A stretch of DNA of 64,000 nt from Bacteroidota bacterium (lineage in GTDB: Bacteria; Bacteroidota; Bacteroidia; Chitinophagales; Chitinophagaceae). The position numbers and the translations under genes were made by a program. Below are positions 1 through 10,300 of this stretch, piece by piece. A model generated the notes under the pieces. It saw only the letters and a program-made list of their open reading frames with translations, did not search any database and was not told the origin of the DNA. Location: positions 930,001-994,000 of the forward strand of contig JAFDXK010000001.1 of the NCBI GenBank assembly GCA_018267965.1, read 5' to 3'. Positions within the stretch are counted from its first letter, which is position 1; each line of letters opens with the position of its first letter.

Positions 1-46
1 GTCTCGTGATGCTGAACGTGAGATGAAACGATACCTGAAACGATAA
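1..46 (+). CDS. Possible C-terminal end of a plus-strand gene cut by the window edge
   Basis: The frame starting at base 2 reads 14 sense codons (SRDAEREMKRYLKR) and stops at TAA 44-46, exactly where the minus-strand adhesin gene ends at 47. A basic, helical-looking tail ending next to a convergent stop is typical of how genes meet elsewhere in this window. Too little is present to name a product, and it could be chance. Confidence 0.35.
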   Translation, partial: SRDAEREMKRYLKR

Positions 47-3000
47 TTATCTTATCAGCGAAATATCTCCCTTCAGGAATATTCGTTCGCCATTACCACA
101 TTTAGATTCGATATAGTACACAAACACATCAGGCTTTTCAGGTACACCTCTGAATGTTCCATCCCAACCCATATCAGGATTGTTAGGTGCAAAGTTGGTA
201 GCCTCAAATACTTTTTCACCCCAACGGTTATAAACTCTGAATATATCTACGTTAGATATGCCTGATGCACTCGGGAAGAACTTGTCATTCATTCCGTCAT
301 TGTTCGGTGTGAATGTGTTTGGTATAAAGAATAATCCTGCATCACAAGCTACCCAAATGGTAATATCATCTTTCGCTTCGCAATAATCAGTTGTTACCCT
401 GGCTGTGTAAGTGATGGTTTTAGACAATGTAGCAAGCGGGTCGAAACAGTTGTAACAACTTAAACCTGTTTCCGGTGTCCACATGATTTTCTTTGCTACC
501 GTTACTTCGGCGTGTAATTGTATCATAGAACCAGGTGTTCCTTTTAAGTCAGGTCCCAGTTCTACAGTTGGCACAGGATGCACCGTAACACTCTGTTGCA
601 GTGTGTCTTTGAAGCATCTGTTCTCTGTAATAACAACGGTGTACTTTCTTGATGAGTCGATGTTTACATTGGGGGTAGCAATATTAGGGTTCTCTATGCC
701 AACTGAAGGCGACCAAGAATAAGCCTCACCACCATCAGCAAATAATTGCGCAGATTGTCCTGCGCAGATATCTATCGGTGGCCCTACAGATACCTTTTGT
801 TTTTGAATCACATCGATGTTTACAGCAGCGGTATCCATACAGTTATTACTGTCGGTACCCACTACTGTATATTGTGTCATGGTGATAGGGGTTGCAACCG
901 GGTTAGGACAATTGTTGCATGATAATGTTGTTACTGGAGTCCAGTTATAAAAAGGTGTTCCTGATGCTGTAAGTTTTACTGATTGCCCGATACATATTTC
1001 ATCATCAGGGCTAACTGTTATATGAGGTTTAGGATAATTCTCTACATCTACTGTGTCATCTTTACTGCAGCCATTACCATCTGTAACGGTTACTATATAT
1101 GTGCCGTTAGTAAGACCTGAAGCATTAGCTCCTGTAGCTGCATTGCTCCATGTATAAATATATGGTGTTGTACCACCTGATGCCGATGCAATGGCTGAAC
1201 CAGTATTGAAACCTATGCAAGTCTTAGCAGTTTCTTTTGCAGTTAGTTTTAATAAAGGTGGTTGTTTGATGGTAACACTATCGGTAACAGTACACCCGTT
1301 AGAATCATTTATCAATACCGTGTATGTTCCTATTTTAAGACCTGTTACCGTTGCACCTGACGATGCAGGTGTAGTATTCCATGAATAAGTATAAGGTGTA
1401 GTGCCACCGTTTACCAATACAGATACCTGTCCGTCATTACCATCAAAACATAATACATCGGCGTGACTGATTGAGGCAGTTAATAATGCAGGTTGTGTAA
1501 TGATAGAAGTATCCAACACAGTGCAACCTTTTTCATCAACTACCGTCAGGATGTATATACCTGCAGTAAGCGTATTGATTGTTGTACTTGTTTTAACGGG
1601 AGAAGTATTCCATGAGTAATGATATGGTATTGTGCCACCTGTTGTTGATACATTAATACTACCAGTGCTATCATTAAAACAGTTGAGGTTATGCTTTGTT
1701 GCAGTTACTGCCAGCTGGGCTGGTTGTGTAATAATAGTAGTGTCTTTAATGGTACATCCGTGACTATCGGTAGCAGTTACGATGTAGATACCTGCCGTCA
1801 ATCCTTTAGCAGTGTCTGATGTTTGTGCGGGAGTTGTATTCCAAGTATAAGTATAGCCCGGAGAACCACCTGCAACAATAACCTTTCCCCAACCATTATT
1901 ACCGTTATAACAACTAACGTCATTGCCTGTATGAGAGGCAGTTAGTTTAGTTGGTTGAGTTATAGTAACGGTATCAAATAGGGTACAGTTGTTTGTGTCT
2001 TTTGCTGTAACAATGTATATACCTGCCTGTAAGCCTGTGATGGCTGCGGTTGTTTTTAAAGGTGTTGTATTCCAACTATAAGTATAGCCGGGTGTGCCAC
2101 CAGAAATGGTAACACCTGCAGCTCCGTTATTGCCGTTAAAACAAGCAACATCGCTTTTGGTTTTAGTAGAAGCAAGTTTAGTAGGCTGAGAAATGGTTGT
2201 TGTATCTGTTTGTGTACAGCCCTTTGAGTCTGTGATGGTAACTATATATACTCCTGCTGTTAGATTTTTTGCTGTATCTGATGTTTGTGCAGGGTTTGTA
2301 TTCCAACTATAAGTATAGCCCGGCGAACCACCCGATGCAATGATTTTTGACCATCCGTTATTGCCACTGTTACAACTCACGTTTGCATTTGCAAAAGAAG
2401 TGTTGAGTTTTAATGGTTGGTTTATTGTTATGGTATCATGTACTATACAATTGTTAGCATCAGTTGCTGTAACAATATAAACTCCTGCAGACAAACCTGT
2501 AACATTTGGAGTAGTAGTTACAGGGCTGGTATTCCAACTATATGTATATCCTGGTGTACCACCTGAAATTGCAATAGCTGCAGTGCCGTTATTCCCATTA
2601 TAACAATTCACGTCAGTTTTTGCTTTTGCAGCAAGCAGTTTTGATGGTTGAGTTATAATTGTGCTATCAATTGTTGTACATCCTTTACTATCTGTGATAG
2701 TAACAATGTAAATCCCTGCAGTTAAATTTTTAGCCGTATCAGTAGTTTGAGCCGGAGATGTGTTCCAGTTATAGGTATATCCGGGTGTGCCTCCTGCAGC
2801 CTGTACCTTACTCCATCCGTCAGCACTACCAAAACATTTTGTATTAGAGTTTGTAATTGCAGATGTGAGCTTTGATGGCTGAGTGAGTGTAATTGTATCA
2901 CTGATGGTACAATTATTGGCATCTTTTGTAACAACAATATAAGTACCTATCGGCAACCCTGTTACGACGGGATTTGTATTAATAGGTGTTGTATTCCAAA

Positions 3001-5161
3001 TATAACTATAGCCGGAAACACCTCCCGAAACAGTTACACCAACTGTTCCATTATTGCCACCAAAGCAACTAATATCAGTTTTCGACCTGATTGTTGTTAA
3101 TTTAATGGGTTGAGAAATACTAATAGTGTCTTTTGCAACACAGTTATGGCTATCGGTGACTGTTACAACATAAGTACCGGAATATAATCCTGAAATGCTT
3201 TGCGTAGTTTGTACAGGTGATGTATTCCATGAATAAGTGTATGGTGTTGTGCCACCTGATGCAGTTACTTTGGCATAACCGTTATTATCACCAAAACATT
3301 TCTCGTTTGCGGTACTGTCAGTTAAAGCTATAGGCAACGGTTGATTGATAATTGCTGTATCATTTTTAATACATCCTTTACTGTCTGTTATTGTTACTAT
3401 GTATGTACCTGCAATTAATTGTGTAATGGCGCTTGTTGCTTTTACTGGACTGGTATTCCAAACATAAGTGTAAGGAGTAGTACCGCCACTTGCTGTAACA
3501 CTAGCTGTTCCATTATTACCACTAAAACAACTTACATCAGTTTTAGTAGTTGAAGAGCTCAGTGCTGTAGGCTGAGTTATGATAGTTGTATCATATGCTA
3601 CACAGCCATTTTTATCTGTAACTGTAAGAATGTATGTACCTGCAACAAGATTGGATATAGTACCAAACGTGTCAGAAGCGCTTCGGCTCCAGTTGTATTT
3701 GTATGGTGCTGTTCCGCCTGAAGCTGTTACGGTAATAGAGCCATTATTACCACCAAAGCAACTTACGTGAGTAACATTAGTTTTGCTTAACGCCAACACT
3801 GTTGGCTGTGTGATGGTATCTGCAATAGACTTCGTACATCCGATATTATCTTTTACTGTAACGGAATATATACCAGGTATTAGATTGCTTGCAGTAGTAC
3901 TTGTTTGTGCAGGTGTGGTGTTCCATAGATAAGTGTATGGAGATAGCCCTCCTGACGCACTTACGGTAATGCTACCATTAGCGGTGCCATTGCATGAAAT
4001 ATTTTGTTTTGCAGCACTTAGTGCTATGTTACTGACTGTTACATTTAATGTGTCCAATTTAACACAACCATCAGTGTTTGTTACAGAAACAAAATATCTC
4101 CTGTTTGTTGTAGTTGAAGTAATAGGATTTGCACATGTCGTACAACTTAATGCTGTTGATGGTGACCATGAATAAGTATATGGTGTACCTGTGCCTGTAG
4201 CATTAGCACTTATAGGAGCAGAGGTACCTATACAAATTGAAGTGTCTCTTGCATTAAGGTTAATATTAGAAACCGTTACTGTTGTAAACAAAGTATCAGG
4301 ACAACCAAAGCCTGTGTACGGAATCAGAATCACAGCATATTTTCTTGTAGATGATGGGGTAGTGATACTAACAGTTCTTCCTGTATCAATTGTAGTAGTT
4401 AGAGTGGAATCCTTCCATATATAACTTTGAAATCCCGGAGGAGCTGTTAATGTAGTGTACGGAGATGATGCACATGCTACTGTATTAATTTTGAACAAAC
4501 CACAATCCAAATCTATATATCCGTAACCAAAGTGTGCACCTAATGCACAGTCGCCACTAGCAAAATCTATTACTACAGTGCGTCCTGCATATCCCGATAG
4601 ATTGATGGTAGTCGTTGTCCATGGTTTGTACCAAACATTTGAGCCGGTGCCTGATAATGAAAAGCCTGGAAGGTTGGAGTTTGCTACATAAGTATACTGG
4701 CTGCAATTCACTATGCCATTGGTAATAGAATCATAAGCTTTTACTTCAAAACGTGGTTGGTCTGCGGCCGCGTGACTGGGGTCTTGAAATACAACCGCAT
4801 ACCTGAATACCAAGCTGTAGTTATTTACACCTGCCGGAACATGTACATAATACTTAGCCCTTTCGGCCTGGGAACCTACAGAATTATTTCCCAGTTTAAG
4901 AGAGTAGTTTCCTGAAGGAGAAACAATTGGAAACCCACCATATGGGTCGGTTGCAGTGCCGCTTGTTATGGTATGCCGTCCGGCTACTACTCCGGCTGTA
5001 GGGGTATTTATGGCACAGCATGTGCCTGTATAACATAGCCAGTTGGTAAAATTTCCCTGCTCGAAATCAATATTTGCAGGGCATGTAGTTGTTTGTGCGT
5101 TAGTGTCTGCAACAGCTATTAGCACACAACACAGCAGTGTTGAAATCGGGAACCTCATCAT
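47..5161 (-). CDS. Giant SprB-repeat surface protein with T9SS type B sorting domain
   Basis: A 1704-residue exported protein. It starts with a signal peptide (about residues 1-22, ending ADTNAQ); the second Met, at 5158, is an equally good start. An N-terminal domain (IDFEQGNFTNW onward) resembles those of T9SS adhesins. From about residue 390 to 1380 there are 13 SprB-type repeats, each beginning with a Cys and a G-N-N-G-like turn, then SGG, Y-TYxWN, G-Y-V and a Cys-D-TITQP end. PKD-like segments follow, and a C-terminal domain from about residue 1610 (FIPNTFTPNNDG) matches the gliding-motility-associated CHU_C/type B T9SS signal. By family it should be exported through the type IX system and displayed on the cell surface, as SprB is in Flavobacterium gliding. 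Whether this organism glides is not shown here. The gene stands alone. Confidence 0.9.
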   Translation of the reverse strand: MMRFPISTLLCCVLIAVADTNAQTTTCPANIDFEQGNFTNWLCYTGTCCAINTPTAGVVAGRHTITSGTATDPYGGFPIVSPSGNYSLKLGNNSVGSQAERAKYYVHVPAGVNNYSLVFRYAVVFQDPSHAAADQPRFEVKAYDSITNGIVNCSQYTYVANSNLPGFSLSGTGSNVWYKPWTTTTINLSGYAGRTVVIDFASGDCALGAHFGYGYIDLDCGLFKINTVACASSPYTTLTAPPGFQSYIWKDSTLTTTIDTGRTVSITTPSSTRKYAVILIPYTGFGCPDTLFTTVTVSNINLNARDTSICIGTSAPISANATGTGTPYTYSWSPSTALSCTTCANPITSTTTNRRYFVSVTNTDGCVKLDTLNVTVSNIALSAAKQNISCNGTANGSITVSASGGLSPYTYLWNTTPAQTSTTASNLIPGIYSVTVKDNIGCTKSIADTITQPTVLALSKTNVTHVSCFGGNNGSITVTASGGTAPYKYNWSRSASDTFGTISNLVAGTYILTVTDKNGCVAYDTTIITQPTALSSSTTKTDVSCFSGNNGTASVTASGGTTPYTYVWNTSPVKATSAITQLIAGTYIVTITDSKGCIKNDTAIINQPLPIALTDSTANEKCFGDNNGYAKVTASGGTTPYTYSWNTSPVQTTQSISGLYSGTYVVTVTDSHNCVAKDTISISQPIKLTTIRSKTDISCFGGNNGTVGVTVSGGVSGYSYIWNTTPINTNPVVTGLPIGTYIVVTKDANNCTISDTITLTQPSKLTSAITNSNTKCFGSADGWSKVQAAGGTPGYTYNWNTSPAQTTDTAKNLTAGIYIVTITDSKGCTTIDSTIITQPSKLLAAKAKTDVNCYNGNNGTAAIAISGGTPGYTYSWNTSPVTTTPNVTGLSAGVYIVTATDANNCIVHDTITINQPLKLNTSFANANVSCNSGNNGWSKIIASGGSPGYTYSWNTNPAQTSDTAKNLTAGVYIVTITDSKGCTQTDTTTISQPTKLASTKTKSDVACFNGNNGAAGVTISGGTPGYTYSWNTTPLKTTAAITGLQAGIYIVTAKDTNNCTLFDTVTITQPTKLTASHTGNDVSCYNGNNGWGKVIVAGGSPGYTYTWNTTPAQTSDTAKGLTAGIYIVTATDSHGCTIKDTTIITQPAQLAVTATKHNLNCFNDSTGSINVSTTGGTIPYHYSWNTSPVKTSTTINTLTAGIYILTVVDEKGCTVLDTSIITQPALLTASISHADVLCFDGNDGQVSVLVNGGTTPYTYSWNTTPASSGATVTGLKIGTYTVLINDSNGCTVTDSVTIKQPPLLKLTAKETAKTCIGFNTGSAIASASGGTTPYIYTWSNAATGANASGLTNGTYIVTVTDGNGCSKDDTVDVENYPKPHITVSPDDEICIGQSVKLTASGTPFYNWTPVTTLSCNNCPNPVATPITMTQYTVVGTDSNNCMDTAAVNIDVIQKQKVSVGPPIDICAGQSAQLFADGGEAYSWSPSVGIENPNIATPNVNIDSSRKYTVVITENRCFKDTLQQSVTVHPVPTVELGPDLKGTPGSMIQLHAEVTVAKKIMWTPETGLSCYNCFDPLATLSKTITYTARVTTDYCEAKDDITIWVACDAGLFFIPNTFTPNNDGMNDKFFPSASGISNVDIFRVYNRWGEKVFEATNFAPNNPDMGWDGTFRGVPEKPDVFVYYIESKCGNGERIFLKGDISLIR
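1030..4030 (-). repeat. SprB repeat array, 13 units of about 230 bp with a 462-bp higher-order period
   Basis: The 13 coding repeats differ in sequence, but two subtypes alternate in the middle. One subtype has NNGTxxVxISGG, the other has DGWSK or NGWSK. The start of subtype A recurs at about 3065, 2602, 2141 and, as a diverged unit, 1679, a spacing of 461-463 bases (154 codons). The middle of the gene therefore grew by duplication of a two-repeat block. Confidence 0.8.
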
Positions 5162-5341
5162 ACGCCTCTATATGTTTGTTTTATTATATGTGGTCTCTCT
5201 TCTTATCCACAAATAATTAACAAATCCTCTCTTTACGATGATAGGAATACGAAATAATGAATTTATTACCACAAAATCAAGCGGTTATAAATAATTAATC
5301 TGGAAATGACAATTAAGTGAAAGGCTACTTGTTGCTTGTAA

Positions 5342-8317
5342 TTAGTTCAGTTTCAGTCCCTTATATTTTTCTTTTGAATGTATGGTTACCAAAGGAATGT
5401 CAAAAAATAAGCCTGTATATGCCCTGATAGCATTGTATTGCTGGGTCTGTCCTGTTACTGAGGCGTCTACTTTCCTTATTTGCGGAGTATATACAACACC
5501 ACTGCCTATCAGTAGGGGTGTGCCCGGTATACCATATTGTAAATGCAACCCCGGGCTAATAAACTGAGACCATTTAAACTCCTGGGGTAATGTTCCCTGC
5601 GTATTGCTGAACCTATACGAAACAACCGCACCAAGATCTATAATACTAACAAAAACTGTAAGTGTACTTTTTGACATATCCCTGAAACGGTTTTTATCCT
5701 TACCGGGATAAAATTTAGCATCAGCAGATAATGGCCTTGTTCCTCTTGCCTTACCAAATGTTTTAGAAAATGATATGCCTATCGGCGCAGATACACCATA
5801 TACCCAACCCGAAGCTATAGTATCATTCAGAACAGGAGCGTTGTGAAACTGAGTATTAGTTAGTTGTTCATAGCCACCATATATACCTACATAACCATTA
5901 ATAAATACACTGTTCCATGTGTTACGCTTAAGCTTATAGCTGGTAGCCGGCAGCGCGTATGCCGATACTACTTTGCTCAGGTCCTGGCTATTTTTTGCCG
6001 TGGCTACATCGCTAAAGAACTTGGTAATATTGAGTATGAAACTGCGGGTCTTATCATAAGATAAATAGTATTTTAAAAGCTCTATACTATCTGTACGACT
6101 CCTGATACCAATATCATTGTTATATACATTAAGAAACGGGAATAGCTTTTCTGGTGTAGGTTTGACCCCTTGTTCACTGCTGATGCGATTCTTCAGCCTT
6201 GTAGTCAGTTGTGTTATTTTATAGTAATCTGTACCTGCAGGATTTTTCTTTCCTTTTTCTGTTATTTCATTAATATCAGCAAGTATCTTTTTGATTTTAG
6301 GTGCGTTCCTGTTGTTGTTTACAAGAGTCAACACCACATCAAACATTTTATTTACAGCATTGTTGTAATTCTTGTTATCAATCAATGCATACACCGATAG
6401 TATCTCTCTGAATGTATATAGGCAGGTTTGCAAATTATATATCTGTGTAGTATCTAAAATTTTAGGGTTGTGTGTAATAGAAAGCACCTCATCAAAATCA
6501 GATACCAGTTCATTAGTAAATTGCCAGATAGAGTAGTTATACGCCTCTGTATTATCATCTCCGTTGGCCTTTTTCAGGTCTACAGTTACATTCTTTATTT
6601 GCTGCATACCTTGTAACATCTTACCCAACAATCTTCTAACCTGGTTCAGTTGCATAGCATCAAAATCAAATGGTTTTCCTTGTGGCAATAGTAATTTAGA
6701 AAATACGCCACTGTATTTCAGGTCTACTAGGCTTAATATTGTTTTAAGTACATCATCGGGCATATCCATAAGTACTGACGGGTGCAGCCATTGTTTATTG
6801 CCATCTTTCATAGTATAGAACTCCTGCTTTAATGCATAGAGTAATGTTATGAAATGTCCCGGTGTTGCTTTTACATTGCTTAGATAATTATCCTTAAGAT
6901 TGATGTACAAATTATTGATGATATCTTCTGTAGTGTATTTCTTCTGCATCAGTTTTGCCACATAACTGGCATACCATATATACTCTTGTAATTGTGCTGA
7001 GTAAATACCATTCTTAGATAAAAACTCAGTTGCAAAAGGACTCTTAAAGAAGTTCTCCGGCATATTAACAAAGTCTTTTGCTATTGCATAGCGCCATGCC
7101 TTACCCATCTCAGGCATTTCATAGACTTCTCCGTTATTTAGCAATGCCATACACTCAGGGAAGAAAGCATTGATCTCCTTGTTGATTTTAGATTTATTCC
7201 TAAGTTGTTCAAAGAACCATAGTATGGCTTCTTGTTTTGTTCTCTTAGCCAGAAATATGGCTACAGCGTCTATCATCTCTGTTTGGCTGGGCAACGAGAA
7301 AGACGAACCACCCCCTGCATTAGTAATGTATTCATTGAAGAAAGAAACCTGGTTATTGGTCACAACATTATACCTGCTTTCAAGCGATGTAAGGAAATAA
7401 TCAGCTTTCCTTTTGAAGAGCTTATCCTTGCCGGGAAGAATATTACCCAGTTTTGCTTTTTCGGCTGCAGTGCCAGATGCCAATTTTAATAGCTCTATCT
7501 TCAGCTCATTAAACAAATAGGCAGCATCGTTTTCATGCTCTTTAAATAATTGCTTGTATTGTCTTTCATCTGCGTAGATGTCTATTGGTAGGTTTTTCTG
7601 TTTAATAGCATCTATAGTAGTTTTAAGGCGGTATGATAAATTTCTAATGTCTGAATAATCAATACTATCTTTTACTGATTTACCTGATATCAATGCTTCA
7701 CAGTCCTTATACAGGCTATCAATACTGGCGTCTTCCAAATAATTTTTTACACTCAGTGCCGGTATTGCATTGACTAACGCAGCTAAACTGTCTTTTTGAA
7801 TTTGCGCTTTCAGTACCAGAGATTTTACAGATTCTAACTGCACAATAACAGCATCGTTATTTTGCATCCTTGTCAGTATCTTTTTTATCGGGTCTGAATT
7901 ATCATCCTTGGGCAGTCCATCCACATACAGTTGCACCGCATTGTGTATTTCAGAATCAGATAAGGATTGGAAAAAGTAAACAAAGTAAAGAGAATAAATA
8001 GCAGGGTATTTCTTCAGAATATTTGCAATGCTTTTTTCTCCCGAGCCACTATAGTAAGATATTGCTTGTACTAATGTATTTCTTATGATTTCTAATTCTG
8101 CCGAATCTTTGCTCTGGAAATTCTCAGACAAGTTCATGTTCTGAGAGATATAGTTCTGATTGTTGTATAATACCTGCGATACGTAGATAGCATTGATTGC
8201 CGCAGTTCTATTCAGAGAATCAAGTGATATGAGTTTTGCCTGTTGAGCATTAGTAGTGAAGCCATTTAATAGCAACAAGCATAGTATAGAGAACGTATAT
8301 CTACGTAGCCATTTCAT
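5342..8317 (-). CDS. Unrecognised 991-residue exported protein with C-terminal barrel-like domain
   Basis: I do not recognise a family. The protein begins with a clear signal peptide (MKWLRR then a hydrophobic run ending TTNAQ). Residues about 25-780 are mostly charged and helix-rich with Lys/Asn/Asp-rich stretches and no enzyme motif that I can see. From about residue 800 the character changes: alternating aromatic and small residues (NGYVGIYGGYEQL, GVSAPIGISFS, GAVVSYRFS, LHLQYGIPG) suggest amphipathic beta strands, as in an outer-membrane or periplasmic barrel-like domain. It lies 180 bases upstream of the adhesin gene on the same strand, so the two may be related in function, but nothing proves co-transcription. 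No T9SS domain is visible at its end. Confidence 0.75.
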   Translation of the reverse strand: MKWLRRYTFSILCLLLLNGFTTNAQQAKLISLDSLNRTAAINAIYVSQVLYNNQNYISQNMNLSENFQSKDSAELEIIRNTLVQAISYYSGSGEKSIANILKKYPAIYSLYFVYFFQSLSDSEIHNAVQLYVDGLPKDDNSDPIKKILTRMQNNDAVIVQLESVKSLVLKAQIQKDSLAALVNAIPALSVKNYLEDASIDSLYKDCEALISGKSVKDSIDYSDIRNLSYRLKTTIDAIKQKNLPIDIYADERQYKQLFKEHENDAAYLFNELKIELLKLASGTAAEKAKLGNILPGKDKLFKRKADYFLTSLESRYNVVTNNQVSFFNEYITNAGGGSSFSLPSQTEMIDAVAIFLAKRTKQEAILWFFEQLRNKSKINKEINAFFPECMALLNNGEVYEMPEMGKAWRYAIAKDFVNMPENFFKSPFATEFLSKNGIYSAQLQEYIWYASYVAKLMQKKYTTEDIINNLYINLKDNYLSNVKATPGHFITLLYALKQEFYTMKDGNKQWLHPSVLMDMPDDVLKTILSLVDLKYSGVFSKLLLPQGKPFDFDAMQLNQVRRLLGKMLQGMQQIKNVTVDLKKANGDDNTEAYNYSIWQFTNELVSDFDEVLSITHNPKILDTTQIYNLQTCLYTFREILSVYALIDNKNYNNAVNKMFDVVLTLVNNNRNAPKIKKILADINEITEKGKKNPAGTDYYKITQLTTRLKNRISSEQGVKPTPEKLFPFLNVYNNDIGIRSRTDSIELLKYYLSYDKTRSFILNITKFFSDVATAKNSQDLSKVVSAYALPATSYKLKRNTWNSVFINGYVGIYGGYEQLTNTQFHNAPVLNDTIASGWVYGVSAPIGISFSKTFGKARGTRPLSADAKFYPGKDKNRFRDMSKSTLTVFVSIIDLGAVVSYRFSNTQGTLPQEFKWSQFISPGLHLQYGIPGTPLLIGSGVVYTPQIRKVDASVTGQTQQYNAIRAYTGLFFDIPLVTIHSKEKYKGLKLN

Positions 8318-8391
8318 ATTAAGTGAGATATAACTACGAAGAAAGCATTATCTATCGATAAATGCAATGTACGCAGTAGCGTTCTGTATTA

Positions 8392-9723
8392 TTATTCTAC
8401 TTTTTCATTGAACTCAATACCATGATGCCTCAATTCTGTAAGAATAGGCCTGTAAACCGATGGCATATTGGGTATAAGTACTCCGGTAGGTAATGTAATC
8501 TTCTTGGTTAATGCAAACTTGGCTAAAATAGCCATTGGCATGCCTACCGTTTTAGCCATGGCACTATGGTCACGACTTTCGCCTTCAAGCACCATGCTAC
8601 TACTAACCTGTATCTTTTTGTTTTTATGTATGTATTCTACTTCATGGTGCATCACTACCATATCCTTGTCGTATGGAGCCATTTGCCATTTGTCAAGTAA
8701 AATATCCAGCAAAATATCGGCAGACGATTGCTCTTTGCGATGAATAGCTTTTGTTGAAAATATGCCCAGCCAGTCAAGCATAGATATGATTTTATCATCT
8801 TTTTCAATTTCAAGAAAACGAGCAACATGCTCCTGCAATGATGTATTAGTATCAGTGTAACCGGTTTTGGATTTTATCCAGTCTGCATAACTATTGCCTG
8901 ATATATTTAGTTTGTCATCTGGTAAGGTAAGTCCCATTTTTATCAAAGCATTCCATCCTTTACAAAAATGAGGATGCCTTAAAGTAGCCCTTAAAAAGGT
9001 CTTTATCTCCGGCACATCATATAAACTCAAGTACCTGGATGAGTCTCGGTTGGCATAATATGCCAGGAAACCCAAATCATCAATTTTTACCTTCTTACAG
9101 TTTTCGAAAATGCTTTCATAAGGAACAAATACTTCTTTATTATTCAGAAGATAATGAGCACCTCCGGTTCCCGCAGTAATAATATTGCGAGGATTCCAGC
9201 TGAATTTGTAATGCCAAGGATTATTATCGGAGTCAGGAGCAATAAGTCCACCACAGTATGAGCGAAAAGCAGTAATACTCGATGCTACTTTCTGAATGCT
9301 GTGTATGATTTGGTTAGCTGTCATGTGGTCAATACCGGGGTCTAACCCCATTTCGCACATAAACATCAAATCAGCTTTCTTAGCAGCTGCATCCATCTCT
9401 TTCATCTCATCTGAAATGTATGAAGATGTGATAATGTGTTTTTTATGTTTGAGGCAATCTTTTGCCAGGTGTATGTGCAAATGTGGCGGCATCAGCGACA
9501 CGACAATATCTGCACGTTTTACCAATGGCTCCCTGTCTGATGTGCTTGTTATATCGATAACGGCTGATTCAGCGTAGGGGCTTTTATGTATCTTTTCAGC
9601 AATTGCTTCTTTGCTGCCATCTGCAACAATTATCTTCCATTTATTTTTCGGAGCATTAGTTATCAAGTGCTCAATAAGGTAAATAGACGATTTGCCGGCA
9701 CCGGCCACTAATATAGTCTGCAT
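8392..9723 (-). CDS. Saccharopine dehydrogenase-like NAD(P)-dependent oxidoreductase
   Basis: 443 residues. The N-terminus is a Rossmann fold with the dinucleotide loop VAGAGKSS (residues 6-13), followed by DGS and the strand ADIVVSLMPPHLH typical of saccharopine dehydrogenase family enzymes. The C-terminal catalytic part contains a GLDPGIDHM motif and the region around LIAPDSDNNPWHYKFSWNPRN, which is highly characteristic of the saccharopine reductase (LYS9-like) branch. Family members interconvert saccharopine with glutamate plus aminoadipate semialdehyde in lysine metabolism; related bacterial enzymes act on other amino acid conjugates, so the substrate is not certain. A TAnnTTTG motif with a TTG 19 bases upstream of it lies 30 bases before the start. 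It is divergent from the thioesterase gene and not in an operon. Confidence 0.85.
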   Translation of the reverse strand: MQTILVAGAGKSSIYLIEHLITNAPKNKWKIIVADGSKEAIAEKIHKSPYAESAVIDITSTSDREPLVKRADIVVSLMPPHLHIHLAKDCLKHKKHIITSSYISDEMKEMDAAAKKADLMFMCEMGLDPGIDHMTANQIIHSIQKVASSITAFRSYCGGLIAPDSDNNPWHYKFSWNPRNIITAGTGGAHYLLNNKEVFVPYESIFENCKKVKIDDLGFLAYYANRDSSRYLSLYDVPEIKTFLRATLRHPHFCKGWNALIKMGLTLPDDKLNISGNSYADWIKSKTGYTDTNTSLQEHVARFLEIEKDDKIISMLDWLGIFSTKAIHRKEQSSADILLDILLDKWQMAPYDKDMVVMHHEVEYIHKNKKIQVSSSMVLEGESRDHSAMAKTVGMPMAILAKFALTKKITLPTGVLIPNMPSVYRPILTELRHHGIEFNEKVE

Positions 9724-9752
9724 ATATCCCTTAAAATAATTATATTCAACAT

Positions 9753-9760
9753 CAAAAATA
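9753..9760 (-). promoter_or_regulatory. Bacteroidota -7 promoter element for the saccharopine dehydrogenase-like gene
   Basis: On the minus strand this reads TATTTTTG, a match to TAnnTTTG, and a TTG lies 19 bases further upstream, the expected -33 position. The predicted leader is about 25 bases. Confidence 0.55.
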
Positions 9761-9828
9761 ATGCGATTAATTGTATATACAAGTATAATATATTCGTATT
9801 TTGATTATATTATTTATTATCCAAAAAT

Positions 9829-10260
9829 ATGATGATCTGGAAAAAGCAGGAAATTACGATTGAAAGCCTCAATGAGCGCTCTGCAAATACCATTGCTGAA
9901 GTATTAGACATACAATTTATTGAGATTGGCGGAAATTACCTGAAAGCAGCTATGCCGGTGGATAAACGGGTCCATCAACCATATGGTTTATTGCATGGTG
10001 GTGCTTCTGCAGTGCTGGCAGAAACAGTAGGTAGTGTAGCCTCATCGCTTTGTATTGACACCGATAAGCAAATATGTGTAGGTATAGAGATAAACTGCAA
10101 TCATATAAAAGGCAAAAGAGATGGTATAGTTACTGCAACAGCTATACCTTTACATATAGGAGCTACAACTCATGTTTGGGATATCAAAATCAATGACGAA
10201 AAAGATAAATTAATATGCGTTAGCAGGCTTACAGTAGCTATACTGAAAAAGCCAAATTAA
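9829..10260 (+). CDS. Hotdog-fold PaaI/MenI-type acyl-CoA thioesterase
   Basis: 143 residues, the normal length for a single hotdog domain. The catalytic pattern LLHGGASAVLAETVGSVAS (HGG followed by Glu) is that of the YdiI/EntH/PaaI thioesterases, and the later GIEINCNHIK strand and C-terminal SRLTVAIL strand complete the fold. Members hydrolyse acyl-CoA thioesters: YdiI-type enzymes act on 1,4-dihydroxy-2-naphthoyl-CoA in menaquinone synthesis, others on phenylacetyl-CoA or acyl-carrier intermediates. No men genes are nearby, so the substrate cannot be assigned. The first codons read ATG ATG; either may start translation. It converges with the glycosyltransferase gene, with 40 bases between them. 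Confidence 0.85.
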   Translation: MMIWKKQEITIESLNERSANTIAEVLDIQFIEIGGNYLKAAMPVDKRVHQPYGLLHGGASAVLAETVGSVASSLCIDTDKQICVGIEINCNHIKGKRDGIVTATAIPLHIGATTHVWDIKINDEKDKLICVSRLTVAILKKPN

Positions 10261-10300
10261 GTACGCATAAACATATATTTTAAGTAGATTGCATAGAACA

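Noticed and set aside
483-4424. Plus-strand open frames inside the adhesin gene
   Set aside because: They are shadows on the antisense strand of the repeat-rich gene, regular because the repeats are regular.
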